A DNA stretch of 64,000 nt from Levilinea saccharolytica (GTDB lineage Bacteria > Chloroflexota > Anaerolineae > Anaerolineales > Anaerolineaceae). Where the stretch lies: assembly GCF_001306035.1 (NCBI RefSeq), contig NZ_LGCM01000008.1:1-64000 (forward strand), in the 5' to 3' direction. A program made the translations under genes and the position numbers. Shown here piece by piece: positions 25,009-33,649 of the stretch. Numbering within the stretch: position 1 is the stretch's first letter; every line of letters starts with the position of its first letter. The notes below the pieces were generated by a model. That model did not search any database and had not been told where the DNA came from. It was given only the letters and a program-made list of their open reading frames with translations.

Positions 25009-25869
25009 ATGACTGCACTCATTTATCTCACCGGAATCGCTGTTTTTGCATTGGTTATCTACCTGACACTTGAACTTGCACCTGCAGCACCCACAGGCCG
25101 GTTATCTGAGATTCTTACCCCAGCAGATGGCGTTATCCTGACCGGATGGCGTAAATCCCTATCTCCCCTAGACAAGCCTGTATCTAGATGGACGCCAGCC
25201 GGTTTTTTACGGAAAACACGGGCAGATCTGTATTGGGCTCACATCGGAGATCGCTGGAACGATTGGAACGAAGTGCAATTTACCTCTCTGCGGGTGGCTT
25301 TAGCTGTAGCAGGGTTTGGATTGGGGATGGTAGCCACTGCGGAACCAGTATTTGCTTTGGTAGGTGGATTGGTTGGATTTCAATATCCTGCTATGTCTAT
25401 GGGCGGGGTTGCCCGTCGTTATCGCCGTCATTTTATTGCTCAACTTCCAGAATTTGTTCAGCTAGTTTCAGCCCAGATGTCTGCAAATGTTTCGATGGAA
25501 GAAGCCTTGCGTCGGACAGCTCAAGCGCAAAGCTTGGTAGGTAAATGGATGCGGTGGGTTCTTCAGATGGCGCAAGGTCGTGATCTGATTGAGCAAATGC
25601 AACGCGAAGCCCAGGAATCGCATCTCCCCGAATTGATCGGCATGTCTGTTCAATTGGAATTCATCCGACGCGGTACTGCCCAACAGGAATTGATGGGACA
25701 GCTGGCAACCAGTATTGCAGCTGATTATATTGGCTCCGCTGAGCAGCGAGCAGAAAAAGTGGGGTCCGAACTGGTAATCCCAATGGTGGTTTTTTATTTC
25801 CTGCCATTCCTGGTGACGTTGCTGGCTGTAATCGGATGGCCAATTGTCCAGAATCTAGGTGCGATGTAG
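25009..25869 (+). CDS. tadC: TadC-like T2SSF-domain inner-membrane protein (copy 1)
   Basis: A 286-residue partner of the preceding TadB. It has transmembrane helices near 3-22, 95-130 and 255-280, and a T2SSF domain with QLPEFVQLVSAQMSANVSME and AEKVGSELVIPMVV. Its start codon follows the tadB stop with no gap. An IS200/IS605 element begins directly after its stop. Confidence 0.85.
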   Translation: MTALIYLTGIAVFALVIYLTLELAPAAPTGRLSEILTPADGVILTGWRKSLSPLDKPVSRWTPAGFLRKTRADLYWAHIGDRWNDWNEVQFTSLRVALAVAGFGLGMVATAEPVFALVGGLVGFQYPAMSMGGVARRYRRHFIAQLPEFVQLVSAQMSANVSMEEALRRTAQAQSLVGKWMRWVLQMAQGRDLIEQMQREAQESHLPELIGMSVQLEFIRRGTAQQELMGQLATSIAADYIGSAEQRAEKVGSELVIPMVVFYFLPFLVTLLAVIGWPIVQNLGAM

Positions 25870-25878
25870 TGACGTTCT

Positions 25879-25898
25879 CCGTCGCCTTTAGGCAACGG
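25879..25898. repeat. IS605 right-end hairpin
   Basis: CCGTCGCC-TTTA-GGCAACGG, an 8-base stem with one mismatch, lies 5 bases beyond the tnpB stop codon and 10 bases from the tadC stop. It is placed like the transposase-recognised hairpin of IS605 right ends. Confidence 0.6.
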
Positions 25899-25902
25899 CT
25901 TC

Positions 25903-27072
25903 TCAGCCAACGCTTTCCCCAACGGGATACGTTATCGGCTGACCGCTCCGTCCGAGCGGAGGTAGTAAAGCCATAGATAGGATATTCCGAGCCGCATTTA
26001 TGTCTCGATCGAGAACCAAACCGCAATTAGGACATACATGAACACGAACCGACAAACCTTTTGGAACAATACTCCCGCACTCGCTGCAAGCTTGAGTTGT
26101 GTTGGAAGCGTTCACGGCAATCACTTGAATCCCGGCACTTTCAGCCTTGTATTCAAGCATATGCCGGAACAGACCAAACCCTGCGTCGTGCGAAGACAGG
26201 GAAAGATGCCTATTTCGGTTCATGAATCTCGGAGAGAGGTCTTCAATCGCTATCAGGTCGTTTCCGGCAACGAGCCGATTACTGATCTTGTGCAAAAAAT
26301 CTGCCCGCTGATTGGCAACACGCTCATGCAAGCGAGCAATCTGGTGGTAGGCCTCTTTTTGCCTATGGCTTCCCTTGGCCTGTCGAGAGGCGTGACGTTG
26401 CAACCTCCGCAGTTTCGCGAGACTCTCTCGCAGCCAACGAGGGTTATCAATCAACTCGCCAGTAGAGAGGGCGGCAAGGTTTTTCAAACCAAAGTCAATG
26501 CCGATTTGTTGGCCTGTTTGTACCTGACGTATACCAGGGTCTGGCAGTTTCAGCATCAAACAAACATACCACCGCTCACCAACCCGCTTGACAACAACAT
26601 GCTTGATTACGGCATTGGTCGGGATAGCTCGGTGGTAGCACATACGCATCTCGCCCACGTTCTGAACGTAAAAGGACTTGCGCCCATACTCATCTTGCCG
26701 CAGTTTACAACCATCTCCATAGGTGTATTCGATGCTATGAAAGCGTTTGCTGCTTTTGAAGCGGGGAAAACCTGGCTTATCTCCTGCTTTCAAACGGCGG
26801 AAGAAACCGGTAAACGACTTGTCCAATCGGCGCAAGAGGTGCTGCAAACTGGAAGCATTCACCTGACCGAGTGTGTTGGGATTTTCTCGACGTGTGTTTC
26901 GAAAATTCATCCATTGTGCTCCATAGCCAATGCCCTTGCCCGTTTCTTGATAAACGGCAATGCGCTGCTCCAATGCGGCATTGTAAACAAGACGAGACTG
27001 CCAAAGCAAAAAGTCCAGCTTTTCAATCTGCTCAGTGTTTGGGCGAAGGAGGTACTTGTAGGTACGAATCAT
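25903..27072 (-). CDS. tnpB: TnpB-family RNA-guided nuclease of the IS605 element
   Basis: A 389-residue TnpB with all RuvC residues: Asp in QIGIDFGLKNLAAL, Glu in IAIEDLSPRF, Asp in LVLDRDINAARNIL. The zinc finger is CSECG ... VCPNCG. The N-terminal MIRTYKYLLRPN start is typical. It begins 3 bases after tnpA ends. It is distant from the solo TnpB at 15.6 kb, so the two were acquired separately. Confidence 0.93.
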   Translation of the reverse strand: MIRTYKYLLRPNTEQIEKLDFLLWQSRLVYNAALEQRIAVYQETGKGIGYGAQWMNFRNTRRENPNTLGQVNASSLQHLLRRLDKSFTGFFRRLKAGDKPGFPRFKSSKRFHSIEYTYGDGCKLRQDEYGRKSFYVQNVGEMRMCYHRAIPTNAVIKHVVVKRVGERWYVCLMLKLPDPGIRQVQTGQQIGIDFGLKNLAALSTGELIDNPRWLRESLAKLRRLQRHASRQAKGSHRQKEAYHQIARLHERVANQRADFLHKISNRLVAGNDLIAIEDLSPRFMNRNRHLSLSSHDAGFGLFRHMLEYKAESAGIQVIAVNASNTTQACSECGSIVPKGLSVRVHVCPNCGLVLDRDINAARNILSMALLPPLGRSGQPITYPVGESVG

Positions 27073-27075
27073 TGT

Positions 27076-27477
27076 CTAACTCGACTTCTGCATTTCGATA
27101 TATCGCTTTACGGTTCCCTCGTACACGTGGCTTATCGAGCCAATGAAGTTGCTCTTACTGCACATAATCGGAAGGTTGAAACGCAGTGGGGAATACTTCA
27201 AGCGCGGCGACAGAGAGGTAGTTTCTCTGAACCGGTTTCTCAGGCGCTGAGGCGCATCAGTTGGGTGGCTCTTTATGAACAGGTGTATGTGGTCAGACAT
27301 GATTTCAAGCGCCTCAATTGTCACATCTACCTCTTGCGCCTTTTGGTGCAGCAACGAGCGCAATTGATCTGTGATTCCGCCAACAACCACCTTCCGTCGG
27401 TAATTGGGACACCAAACCAAATGAAAGTTCAGGGAGAAAACACTTCCCGAATTGCGTCGATTTGGCACGTCACCCAT
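27076..27477 (-). CDS. tnpA: IS200/IS605 TnpA (Y1 HUH transposase), probably inactive
   Basis: A 133-residue Y1 transposase with the family start SVFSLNFHLVWCPNYRRKVV and the HUH motif MSDHIHLFI. The catalytic helix, normally S-Y-F-V-x-T-V-G before VSEETVRKYI, reads SNFIGSISHVYEGTVKRYI; the codon is AAC (Asn) where TAC (Tyr) is expected. If this alignment is right, the nucleophile is lost. The region before it (NRFRETTSLSPRLKYSPLRF) is also unusual. The start at 27477 is chosen from family length. Confidence 0.8.
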   Translation of the reverse strand: MGDVPNRRNSGSVFSLNFHLVWCPNYRRKVVVGGITDQLRSLLHQKAQEVDVTIEALEIMSDHIHLFIKSHPTDAPQRLRNRFRETTSLSPRLKYSPLRFNLPIMCSKSNFIGSISHVYEGTVKRYIEMQKSS

Positions 27478-27582
27478 AGAACAATTGTACAACAATATTC
27501 GAGATCGGTTAACCATGTAATACAAAAGAAGAAAGCGGCTTCCATTTCCTCATTCAAGCGACAGTCCTTGTCTCGTATCTTT

Positions 27583-28185
27583 ATGGCCACCAATCCCCTC
27601 CATTTCATTCGGAATCATTCCGATCGCATACGTGACCTGGTTGGTTTTGGCTTTTTCCTTTTTGCCACGCTTATTTCCGGGTTGGCAGCCTGGCAGCATC
27701 CTTCTATCCTGGCCTGGCTGTTTGCGATTCATAACGGGTTATTAGCTTTCTTCTACACCCGGCGAACACCGGCGAAACAATATGATCGCACCGGATTATG
27801 GCTCGGAATGATCGCCTCATTCTTGCCCACATTCACAATTTCCAGCCATAGTGAGTGGTATTTGCTCATACCTGCCCTGGCTAGCTACTCGCTGATCTTG
27901 TGGTCTCTCATCACTTTAGGATCACGTTTTGGGGTTGCTCCTGCGGATCGTGGCCTGACCAGTCGTGGTCCCTATCGGTTTTTACGTCACCCGATGTATC
28001 TAGGAGAACTGGTGTTCAGGGCAATGATGGTCTTCAGTTCTCCAGATTGGTTCACTGCCATTCTTTTATCTGTTGCTCTGACGTTCATTCAATGTTGGCG
28101 AATCCTTCGAGAAGAAAAAATGATTGACGGATATGCCTGCTACATGCGGATTGTACCTTGGCGATTGATACCTGGACTCTGGTGA
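27583..28185 (+). CDS. Isoprenylcysteine methyltransferase-like membrane methyltransferase
   Basis: A 200-residue protein with five transmembrane helices and the ICMT/phospholipid-methyltransferase C-terminal signature: GPYRFLRHPMYLGEL, then a helix, then RILREEKMI. These motifs bind S-adenosylmethionine in that family. No ribosome-binding site precedes the ATG, and the IS605 left end lies just upstream, so the original 5' end may be altered. In this locus a substrate among the pilins is conceivable but unproven. Confidence 0.75.
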   Translation: MATNPLHFIRNHSDRIRDLVGFGFFLFATLISGLAAWQHPSILAWLFAIHNGLLAFFYTRRTPAKQYDRTGLWLGMIASFLPTFTISSHSEWYLLIPALASYSLILWSLITLGSRFGVAPADRGLTSRGPYRFLRHPMYLGELVFRAMMVFSSPDWFTAILLSVALTFIQCWRILREEKMIDGYACYMRIVPWRLIPGLW

Positions 28186-28190
28186 GAAAT

Positions 28191-28532
28191 ATGACGCGGA
28201 ACTTATCAAACATGTGCTTTGCGTTAGCTTTGAGTATCGCCCTACTCATGAAATTATTTGCAGTTCAAGACGAATTAGTCTGGTTGGCGGTGTTCAGTGT
28301 ATTTGTTTCTGCCATTCTGACCAATTTGATGTGGATTCGATCCATTGGAATTGCCGGGATTAGTGGTTTATCCATCGTGTATATCAAGTTGGGTAGCGGT
28401 TCACTACCAGGAACCATTTTGACGGTCATAACCACCTTGCTTTTGGCTATTGCGGTTTTCTTGGCAATCTATGCAGATTTGTCCTACCCATCGAAAAACA
28501 TCCAAGGAGATGAAAAACAACATGAAATTTAG
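28191..28532 (+). CDS. Small polytopic membrane protein
   Basis: A 113-residue protein with three or four hydrophobic helices and a short charged tail. It starts 5 bases after the methyltransferase stop with GTGAG upstream. An alternative TTG at 28158 would overlap that gene and is less likely. I do not recognise the family. Its 3' end overlaps the next gene. Confidence 0.6.
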   Translation: MTRNLSNMCFALALSIALLMKLFAVQDELVWLAVFSVFVSAILTNLMWIRSIGIAGISGLSIVYIKLGSGSLPGTILTVITTLLLAIAVFLAIYADLSYPSKNIQGDEKQHEI

Positions 28533-29499
28533 TTTTGGAAATTCCTTTAATTTGAAACGGAATTCGGCTCTTGTTATTTTACTCGGGGCTCATCAACCTG
28601 ATCAAAAAGTATTGGAAGCACTCTCCCAGACTGACAATCTCTCAGTACGGGAAGCATTCTCTTCTCGTGGTGTTTTACAGAACCTGTCTGGAGTACACCT
28701 GGTTATTCTCGGTGACCTGCTCCCAATATCAGATGTATCTGAAGAGATACTTCACAGTGCGCTGGATAAGAGTGGGATTCCGGTGGTTACTCAAGACAGT
28801 TTTGTAATAGACCCGGCTGAATGGCTAGGGCGAGCCCGGTTGACCAGTGCCAAACAAGTCTCGTTTCTACCAGCCCGTCAGATTAATTTGGTGAATTGGT
28901 CTGGAGGAGTGGGAAAAACAACCCTTGCGATGGCTGTTTGTAAACGCTTCGTCAGGAATACGGGACTGCCAGCGGCATTGCTTGAACTTAGTATGGGCGG
29001 AAGCGCACTTCACGCTCGAATTTCACCCGACCTTCCCGAATTCTTTACCATTGCCACTCATAAAGCAGAGCCTGCTCTTTGGAATGGGGTCAGTTTATAC
29101 CCGATGGACGGCCGAACAATCGATGTCCTATGGAGCGAAGACCCGCAAGGGGTTCGAAATCTACTGGTCGATATCCAACGGAAACACACACTTTTTGTCG
29201 TGGACTGTTTTCCCGGTCATCCCCTTTTCTCGGAATTGTCGAAACCTAAGCCTGGTTTGATCAACCTGGTCGTTTCCTCTCCTCGCGATGATGCCATATT
29301 ACAAGCCAGACGATTGATGAGCGAAGTTTCAGAACCACACCATTTAGTCTTGAACATGGCCAAATCGGTCTCTGATCGTGCAGAAAGCGGCGTGTCGATT
29401 GTGTTGCCTTACAACGAAACATGGGCTCAGTCACTCGATCCACGATTGGCTGATCCCATTTTAGAACAAGCATATACCGGCTGGAAACGGAGGAATTAA
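28522..29499 (+). CDS. TadZ/ParA-like ATPase (copy 2)
   Basis: A 325-residue protein with an N-terminal receiver-like half (ALVILLGAHQPDQKVLEALS) and a MinD/ParA-type ATPase with P-loop NWSGGVGKTT near residue 127. This P-loop keeps GKTT but has Ser where ParA has the signature Lys. A later FVVDCFPGH matches the switch II region. It heads the second Tad set. ATGs at 28510 and 28522 are both possible, as AAGGAG abuts the first and is 12 bases from the second. Confidence 0.78.
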   Translation: MKFSFGNSFNLKRNSALVILLGAHQPDQKVLEALSQTDNLSVREAFSSRGVLQNLSGVHLVILGDLLPISDVSEEILHSALDKSGIPVVTQDSFVIDPAEWLGRARLTSAKQVSFLPARQINLVNWSGGVGKTTLAMAVCKRFVRNTGLPAALLELSMGGSALHARISPDLPEFFTIATHKAEPALWNGVSLYPMDGRTIDVLWSEDPQGVRNLLVDIQRKHTLFVVDCFPGHPLFSELSKPKPGLINLVVSSPRDDAILQARRLMSEVSEPHHLVLNMAKSVSDRAESGVSIVLPYNETWAQSLDPRLADPILEQAYTGWKRRN

Positions 29500-30209
29500 T
29501 GAATCGAACTGTTCAATTTATTATCGGTGTAATTGCCGTTGTGGTTGCCCTGGGAGCAGGTTTCTATGGACGTAATCTATATTTGAAGGAAGTTTCCACT
29601 TATCAGGTACCAGTACCCATCAATACAATCCCTGCTTATGCAATTCTAGATGCAGACATGTTCCAAATGCGCGAGATGCCTCGCACGATGGCGTCTTTAC
29701 CCTATTACCAATCCACCCAGGATCTGGAAGGAAAGATCAGCACGGTTTCATTGCCGGCAGAACTGCCGGTTGCTCAGGCAAATGCGGTGCGAGTCACGCA
29801 GTTTCGACTGGCCGATGTAAAATATGAAGTTCTCTCAATCCCGGTTGAACCTGTTTCTGCAGTAGGTGGACAAATTCGAATCGGAGAACACGTCAATTTG
29901 TATCAAGTGCTTCCCGAGGAAATTGACCCTGAGAATACAGCGATTTCAGCCAACGATCAATCTACCTTCAAGGTCGAGCTCATCGCCAGGAGTGTTTTGG
30001 TAGTAGATGTCCGCAATGCACAAGGTGTCGCTGCAGAATCCAATCAGAAGAGTGAGGATAACTCAACGTTTGGTGGCAGCCCTCAGAACGAACAAGTCCA
30101 AATCCTTACCCTGGCGGTAGAGCCGAAATATGTGGACGTTATTCTCACTGCGGTTGCAGCAAGTAAAAAACAAGGTGGATTGTTATGGTCGACCCTGGCA
30201 CTTCCTTGA
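29499..30209 (+). CDS. CpaB/SAF-domain protein (copy 2)
   Basis: A 236-residue protein with an N-terminal transmembrane helix (residues 5-24) and a SAF-like region (YQVPVPINTIPAYAILDADM ... VSLPAELPVAQAN). It parallels the CpaB at 14670 but is shorter and lacks the Thr-Pro linker. Its ATG shares an A with the previous stop, and GGAGG is upstream. Confidence 0.78.
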   Translation: MNRTVQFIIGVIAVVVALGAGFYGRNLYLKEVSTYQVPVPINTIPAYAILDADMFQMREMPRTMASLPYYQSTQDLEGKISTVSLPAELPVAQANAVRVTQFRLADVKYEVLSIPVEPVSAVGGQIRIGEHVNLYQVLPEEIDPENTAISANDQSTFKVELIARSVLVVDVRNAQGVAAESNQKSEDNSTFGGSPQNEQVQILTLAVEPKYVDVILTAVAASKKQGGLLWSTLALP

Positions 30210-31540
30210 TTCATCCAACCGCTCCACCAACCATTCAGCCCTTAAACCAATCTGATCTGCTCCTGATTGAACGGGTCCGTGAGGAATTGGTACAGCGTGG
30301 AATCAACCCACCCAGCTGGCGAGAAGCAGACTCGGAAAAACGTCGTCGTTTCTATGATGAGGTGCGCTCTATCTTGATTGATCAGGGTGAGAATCGCAGC
30401 GTCGTCAATCGCAATGCACAAATTATCACAGATGCATTGTCCGGGGTGGGATTGCTTGACCAGTTGCTGCGCGACCCATACGTGGAGGAAATCTTCGTGC
30501 GCAATGGGAAGGTAGCCGTGGAATATGATGGGAGTTTTTATCATCTGGGGAAACTGGCTGATGACAGCTATTTCGAAAACCTCGCTGTGCATGTTGCTGA
30601 TCAAGGCGGCGCTACTTTGCGCGGAGATCGCCCGGCTGTGTTAATTGATCTGCCAGGTGGAGAACGGTTTACCGCCATCGTTCCGCGCCTGTCAACTGAG
30701 GGGACTGCAATCAATATCCGTACTTTCGGCCGGCGTGTTCGCACATTGGAAGAAATGGAGCAGACTGGTACGTTTGCCAAATGTGATCCGACATCAATCG
30801 GATTGATGCAGACATTTACCAGCCCTGCCGAAAAAGATACCAAGTCCGAACTGACCCGTCGGATCCAATCTCTGAAAGACACACCAGATCGATTTCTAGC
30901 CTGGATGGTAGCCAACATGGCCGGCAGCCTGATGATTGCTGGGGAAATGGGTTCTGGCAAGACGACTTTACTCAACGCCCTCTCGGGTTTTTTGCCTGTA
31001 TCTGCGCCGATTGCTGCGCTGGAAACCTTCCGGGAATTGGAAATCCAGCACCCATTTTTATTACGTACAGTAGCGCCAGCTGAATTATCGCCTGGCACGC
31101 CTGGCGTGACCCTGGATTGGGTCCTAAACGTCATTTATACCCGTATGAACCCGGCAGCCATCCTGGTGGGTGAGGTAGTAGGAAATGAGGCACTGCAATT
31201 CTTAAAAGCCACTTGCTTGGGGCGCAAAGCATTGACAACCATTCACGGTGGGACGATAGAAGAATCCCTGATGCGCCTTGAACAACTTGCCCTGGCTGCA
31301 GCGCCTGAATTGGGATTGTCTGCTGTTCGCTCGATGGTTGCGATGGGATTGGATGTTGTTGCTTTGATGGGAAGAGTCACCCGATCAGGAAGAGTTCAAC
31401 GCACTTTACAGGCCATCGCCACGATTAATGGAATTAATGCGAAAGGTGATTATTGTTTGAACTACCTTTACCGGGCAGAAGGTGATGAGAACCTCCCTGT
31501 CTTTGAACAAGCCTATCACCAGTTGGAGGGAATAAAATGA
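30185..31540 (+). CDS. TadA/CpaF-like secretion ATPase (copy 2)
   Basis: A 451-residue VirB11/TadA-family ATPase with Walker A GEMGSGKTT near residue 254, Walker B-like ILVGEVVGNEA and the His box TTIHGG. Between the N-terminal domain and Walker A there is an extra segment (FTSPAEKDTKSELTRRIQSL) absent from copy 1. The start overlaps the CpaB-like gene by 25 bases with AAGGTGG upstream. Two different TadA ATPases may drive separate extension and retraction, or separate pili. Confidence 0.9.
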   Translation: MVDPGTSLIHPTAPPTIQPLNQSDLLLIERVREELVQRGINPPSWREADSEKRRRFYDEVRSILIDQGENRSVVNRNAQIITDALSGVGLLDQLLRDPYVEEIFVRNGKVAVEYDGSFYHLGKLADDSYFENLAVHVADQGGATLRGDRPAVLIDLPGGERFTAIVPRLSTEGTAINIRTFGRRVRTLEEMEQTGTFAKCDPTSIGLMQTFTSPAEKDTKSELTRRIQSLKDTPDRFLAWMVANMAGSLMIAGEMGSGKTTLLNALSGFLPVSAPIAALETFRELEIQHPFLLRTVAPAELSPGTPGVTLDWVLNVIYTRMNPAAILVGEVVGNEALQFLKATCLGRKALTTIHGGTIEESLMRLEQLALAAAPELGLSAVRSMVAMGLDVVALMGRVTRSGRVQRTLQAIATINGINAKGDYCLNYLYRAEGDENLPVFEQAYHQLEGIK

Positions 31541-32199
31541 ACCGCTTCGTAAAGTGGATCCTTGTCGTTGTATTTCTACTTGCTGTCGTAGGATGCCTGG
31601 TTTTTATTTTCGGGAACCTGAATGCCCTAATGAAGGTGGACCCTGCACCATCAAGTGTAGATTATTCCGAAGATGTGAATCATAAGAACGAGGAAATCGA
31701 GAGCAAATTGCGGAATGCCCCCTGGCAAGGATTGCGTTTTATCCGACAAGAACAAACGTGGCGTTTTTATGGGGTAGCCGGTGAAACCAAACAGATCGAT
31801 TTTATCCAACCGATGAGCTTGGTGAAAGTCTACTATCTCGAAGCAGACGGTGACCTTAACTTCACCTGGGCGGCTACTGAAATTCAATTTTCTGGAAAAC
31901 CGGCATATTCATTGATTTCCCATCCTATCCAAGAAGGCCAGTTGATTGGAGTTCAACTGAAAGGGGATTATGTCACTCAAAATGGCGTTTATTGGGAGGA
32001 TTGTGAGTCTGATTATTGCCACCTGGCGCAAATGATAGACACCATGATTGTGCTGGATGATGTGGGAACTGGACTTACAAACGGGTTTATTCGTTATGGT
32101 TGGGAACCGCCAACTTATCCGATGTATGGTTTTTTATGCTGGCAAATCATCTCCACAAATGATGAACCGGATCAGTCGTCATTAATTGGTCAGGAGTGA
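31537..32199 (+). CDS. Hypothetical membrane-anchored protein
   Basis: A 220-residue protein starting in a 4-base overlap with the ATPase gene. One N-terminal transmembrane helix (about residues 5-27) precedes an extracytoplasmic beta-rich domain with three Cys (WEDCESDYCHL and GFLCWQ). I recognise no family. Its position suggests a structural or periplasmic machine part. Confidence 0.65.
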   Translation: MNRFVKWILVVVFLLAVVGCLVFIFGNLNALMKVDPAPSSVDYSEDVNHKNEEIESKLRNAPWQGLRFIRQEQTWRFYGVAGETKQIDFIQPMSLVKVYYLEADGDLNFTWAATEIQFSGKPAYSLISHPIQEGQLIGVQLKGDYVTQNGVYWEDCESDYCHLAQMIDTMIVLDDVGTGLTNGFIRYGWEPPTYPMYGFLCWQIISTNDEPDQSSLIGQE

Positions 32200-32202
32200 C
32201 TT

Positions 32203-32766
32203 ATGGAACCTTGTGATTATCACAAAGATTTTCATCCAGTCATCAATCCTGAAACCGGACAGCAGGAATTCCAGGATTGTCATCACCCCTTGGCCAGAAA
32301 AGATGGAAAGGTGATCTTGAGCCGGCATCTGATGTCAGTCAGCTTAGGACGGTGGCTTCGTTCATTTGAGATTGTTATTTATAAGGATGGGAATCCGCAA
32401 AACTTGACGATTGAGAATCTGGTTCTGACAACCCTCGGCAAACTTTCACATGACCCGGATCATAAGGCGGTAATTTTGATTTGCCCATATTGCGGAGAAC
32501 CATTCAAAGTCACCCTTTCTCATAAAAATCGGCGGATCTACCATAACGATACCTGCCGAAGGTTGGCTGATCGGAAATTTATCATTGATCCAGAAGAATT
32601 ACGGCAGTTGGTATGGGAAATTCCAACTACTCAGATTGCTGCCTTATACGGAGTTTCTGATAAAGCCGTTGAAAAGCGCTGCAGGGCGTTAGGTATTCCA
32701 AAGCCTCCGCGCGGGTACTGGACCAGACTGGATCGTATAAAAGGTTCTCCGGAGGATGAGGCATGA
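32203..32766 (+). CDS. Degenerate HNH domain fused to zinc finger and helix-turn-helix
   Basis: A 187-residue protein. Residues 35-78 follow the phage HNH pattern (SRHLMSVSLGRWLRSFEIVI ... NLTIENLVL), but the catalytic His pair (usually VHH) is Val-Ile-Tyr-like, so cleavage is doubtful. A zinc motif follows (CPYCGEPF ... HNDTCRR), then a helix-turn-helix ending in a phage-type tail (IPTTQIAALYGVSDKAVEKR, LGIPKPPRGYW). It looks like a homing-type nuclease turned DNA-binding regulator. AGGAG precedes the start, and its stop overlaps the next start (ATGA). Confidence 0.65.
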   Translation: MEPCDYHKDFHPVINPETGQQEFQDCHHPLARKDGKVILSRHLMSVSLGRWLRSFEIVIYKDGNPQNLTIENLVLTTLGKLSHDPDHKAVILICPYCGEPFKVTLSHKNRRIYHNDTCRRLADRKFIIDPEELRQLVWEIPTTQIAALYGVSDKAVEKRCRALGIPKPPRGYWTRLDRIKGSPEDEA

Positions 32767-33647
32767 GTCCGTTTCGATTCTTAATTGATGCAGGAGCTGT
32801 GTTCCTGGCGGGCGGTATCTTTCTGGTTTTATACAATACGCTGTTATCTGGCGTAGAAATCATAGCGAAAACCTGGCGCAGGATATTTGTTTCCTGGGCA
32901 GGTCGCCGGCTGCGAGCGATGGGCGTTATTCAAGAAAAGCCTTACCAGGCACACAATGAGTTGGATTGGAAGCGATTAATTTTATTGATTGCCACGCCAG
33001 GATTAGCGATTGCAGTCCACGATTTTATGCTCTCACCGCTTGTGCTTGTGATCGGTTTGATCATCCTGATTTGGATTAACTTTCAGCAAAAACAGGTCGA
33101 ACGCGCACAAATCAACGAGGATGCGGAAGCGGTTGCCTTGCAAATTCGATCATTGATGAGTGTAGATCATTCTCTTTTGAATGCTTTGATGAAGGTCAAA
33201 TTGCCTGTGGGCGCGATGAACCACGCCATCGAGCAGGTCGCAAGCCGCTTACGAATGCATCAACCCCCTGGCCAGGCTGCACAGGCATTAAAAGGATTAC
33301 CCGGAAATGTCACATCAAGGCTGTCGGCTTTGATTGCGAATAACGCTCAGCTGACAGAAGAAATTCAGGACGAGTTGCTTGTCTCACTGGAACAGGAGGC
33401 TCACCGACAAAAACTGCTACGCTCTAAGACTCGTCAGACCCTTTCGCTTGTTCGTGGAACAATCCGACTGCTACAAGGTGTAGTTGCCGCTTCCGTGTCC
33501 TTCGTAGTTTTATCACCAGCCTGGCGTGATTTTTTTCTGCAAGATGCACCTCATCGGGTGTTACTGGCAGTAATGATTTGTGGAGTTGTGCTAGCCAGCC
33601 TGTATTTTGAGTACGAAGTCTACCAATTGAGTTTTGGGGAGGTCTAA
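32763..33647 (+). CDS. TadB-like inner-membrane protein (copy 2)
   Basis: A 294-residue protein with a long N-terminal helix, a central helix pair (near 75-110), a cytosolic helical T2SSF-like region (ADAVALQIRSLM style to LLVSLEQEAHRQ) and two C-terminal helices. It pairs with the next gene as TadB/TadC of the second set. The family match is weaker than in copy 1. Confidence 0.72.
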   Translation: MSPFRFLIDAGAVFLAGGIFLVLYNTLLSGVEIIAKTWRRIFVSWAGRRLRAMGVIQEKPYQAHNELDWKRLILLIATPGLAIAVHDFMLSPLVLVIGLIILIWINFQQKQVERAQINEDAEAVALQIRSLMSVDHSLLNALMKVKLPVGAMNHAIEQVASRLRMHQPPGQAAQALKGLPGNVTSRLSALIANNAQLTEEIQDELLVSLEQEAHRQKLLRSKTRQTLSLVRGTIRLLQGVVAASVSFVVLSPAWRDFFLQDAPHRVLLAVMICGVVLASLYFEYEVYQLSFGEV

Positions 33648-33649
33648 GA

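Larger units (their letters stand above)
25870..27560 (-). mobile_element. IS200/IS605-family insertion sequence
   Basis: The element contains tnpA (Y1-type) followed by tnpB on the minus strand and a right-end hairpin beside the tadC stop. The right border is near 25870; the left border is estimated from the distance usual upstream of tnpA and is uncertain by about 50 bases. IS605 elements make no target duplications, so exact ends need related copies. It separates tadC from the downstream machine genes. Confidence 0.75.

Noticed and set aside
26038-27580. A long + strand frame running through the IS605 element into the methyltransferase gene
   Set aside because: Its first 515 residues are antisense to tnpB and tnpA, which have intact motifs on the other strand. 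Only the part from 27583 is credible.
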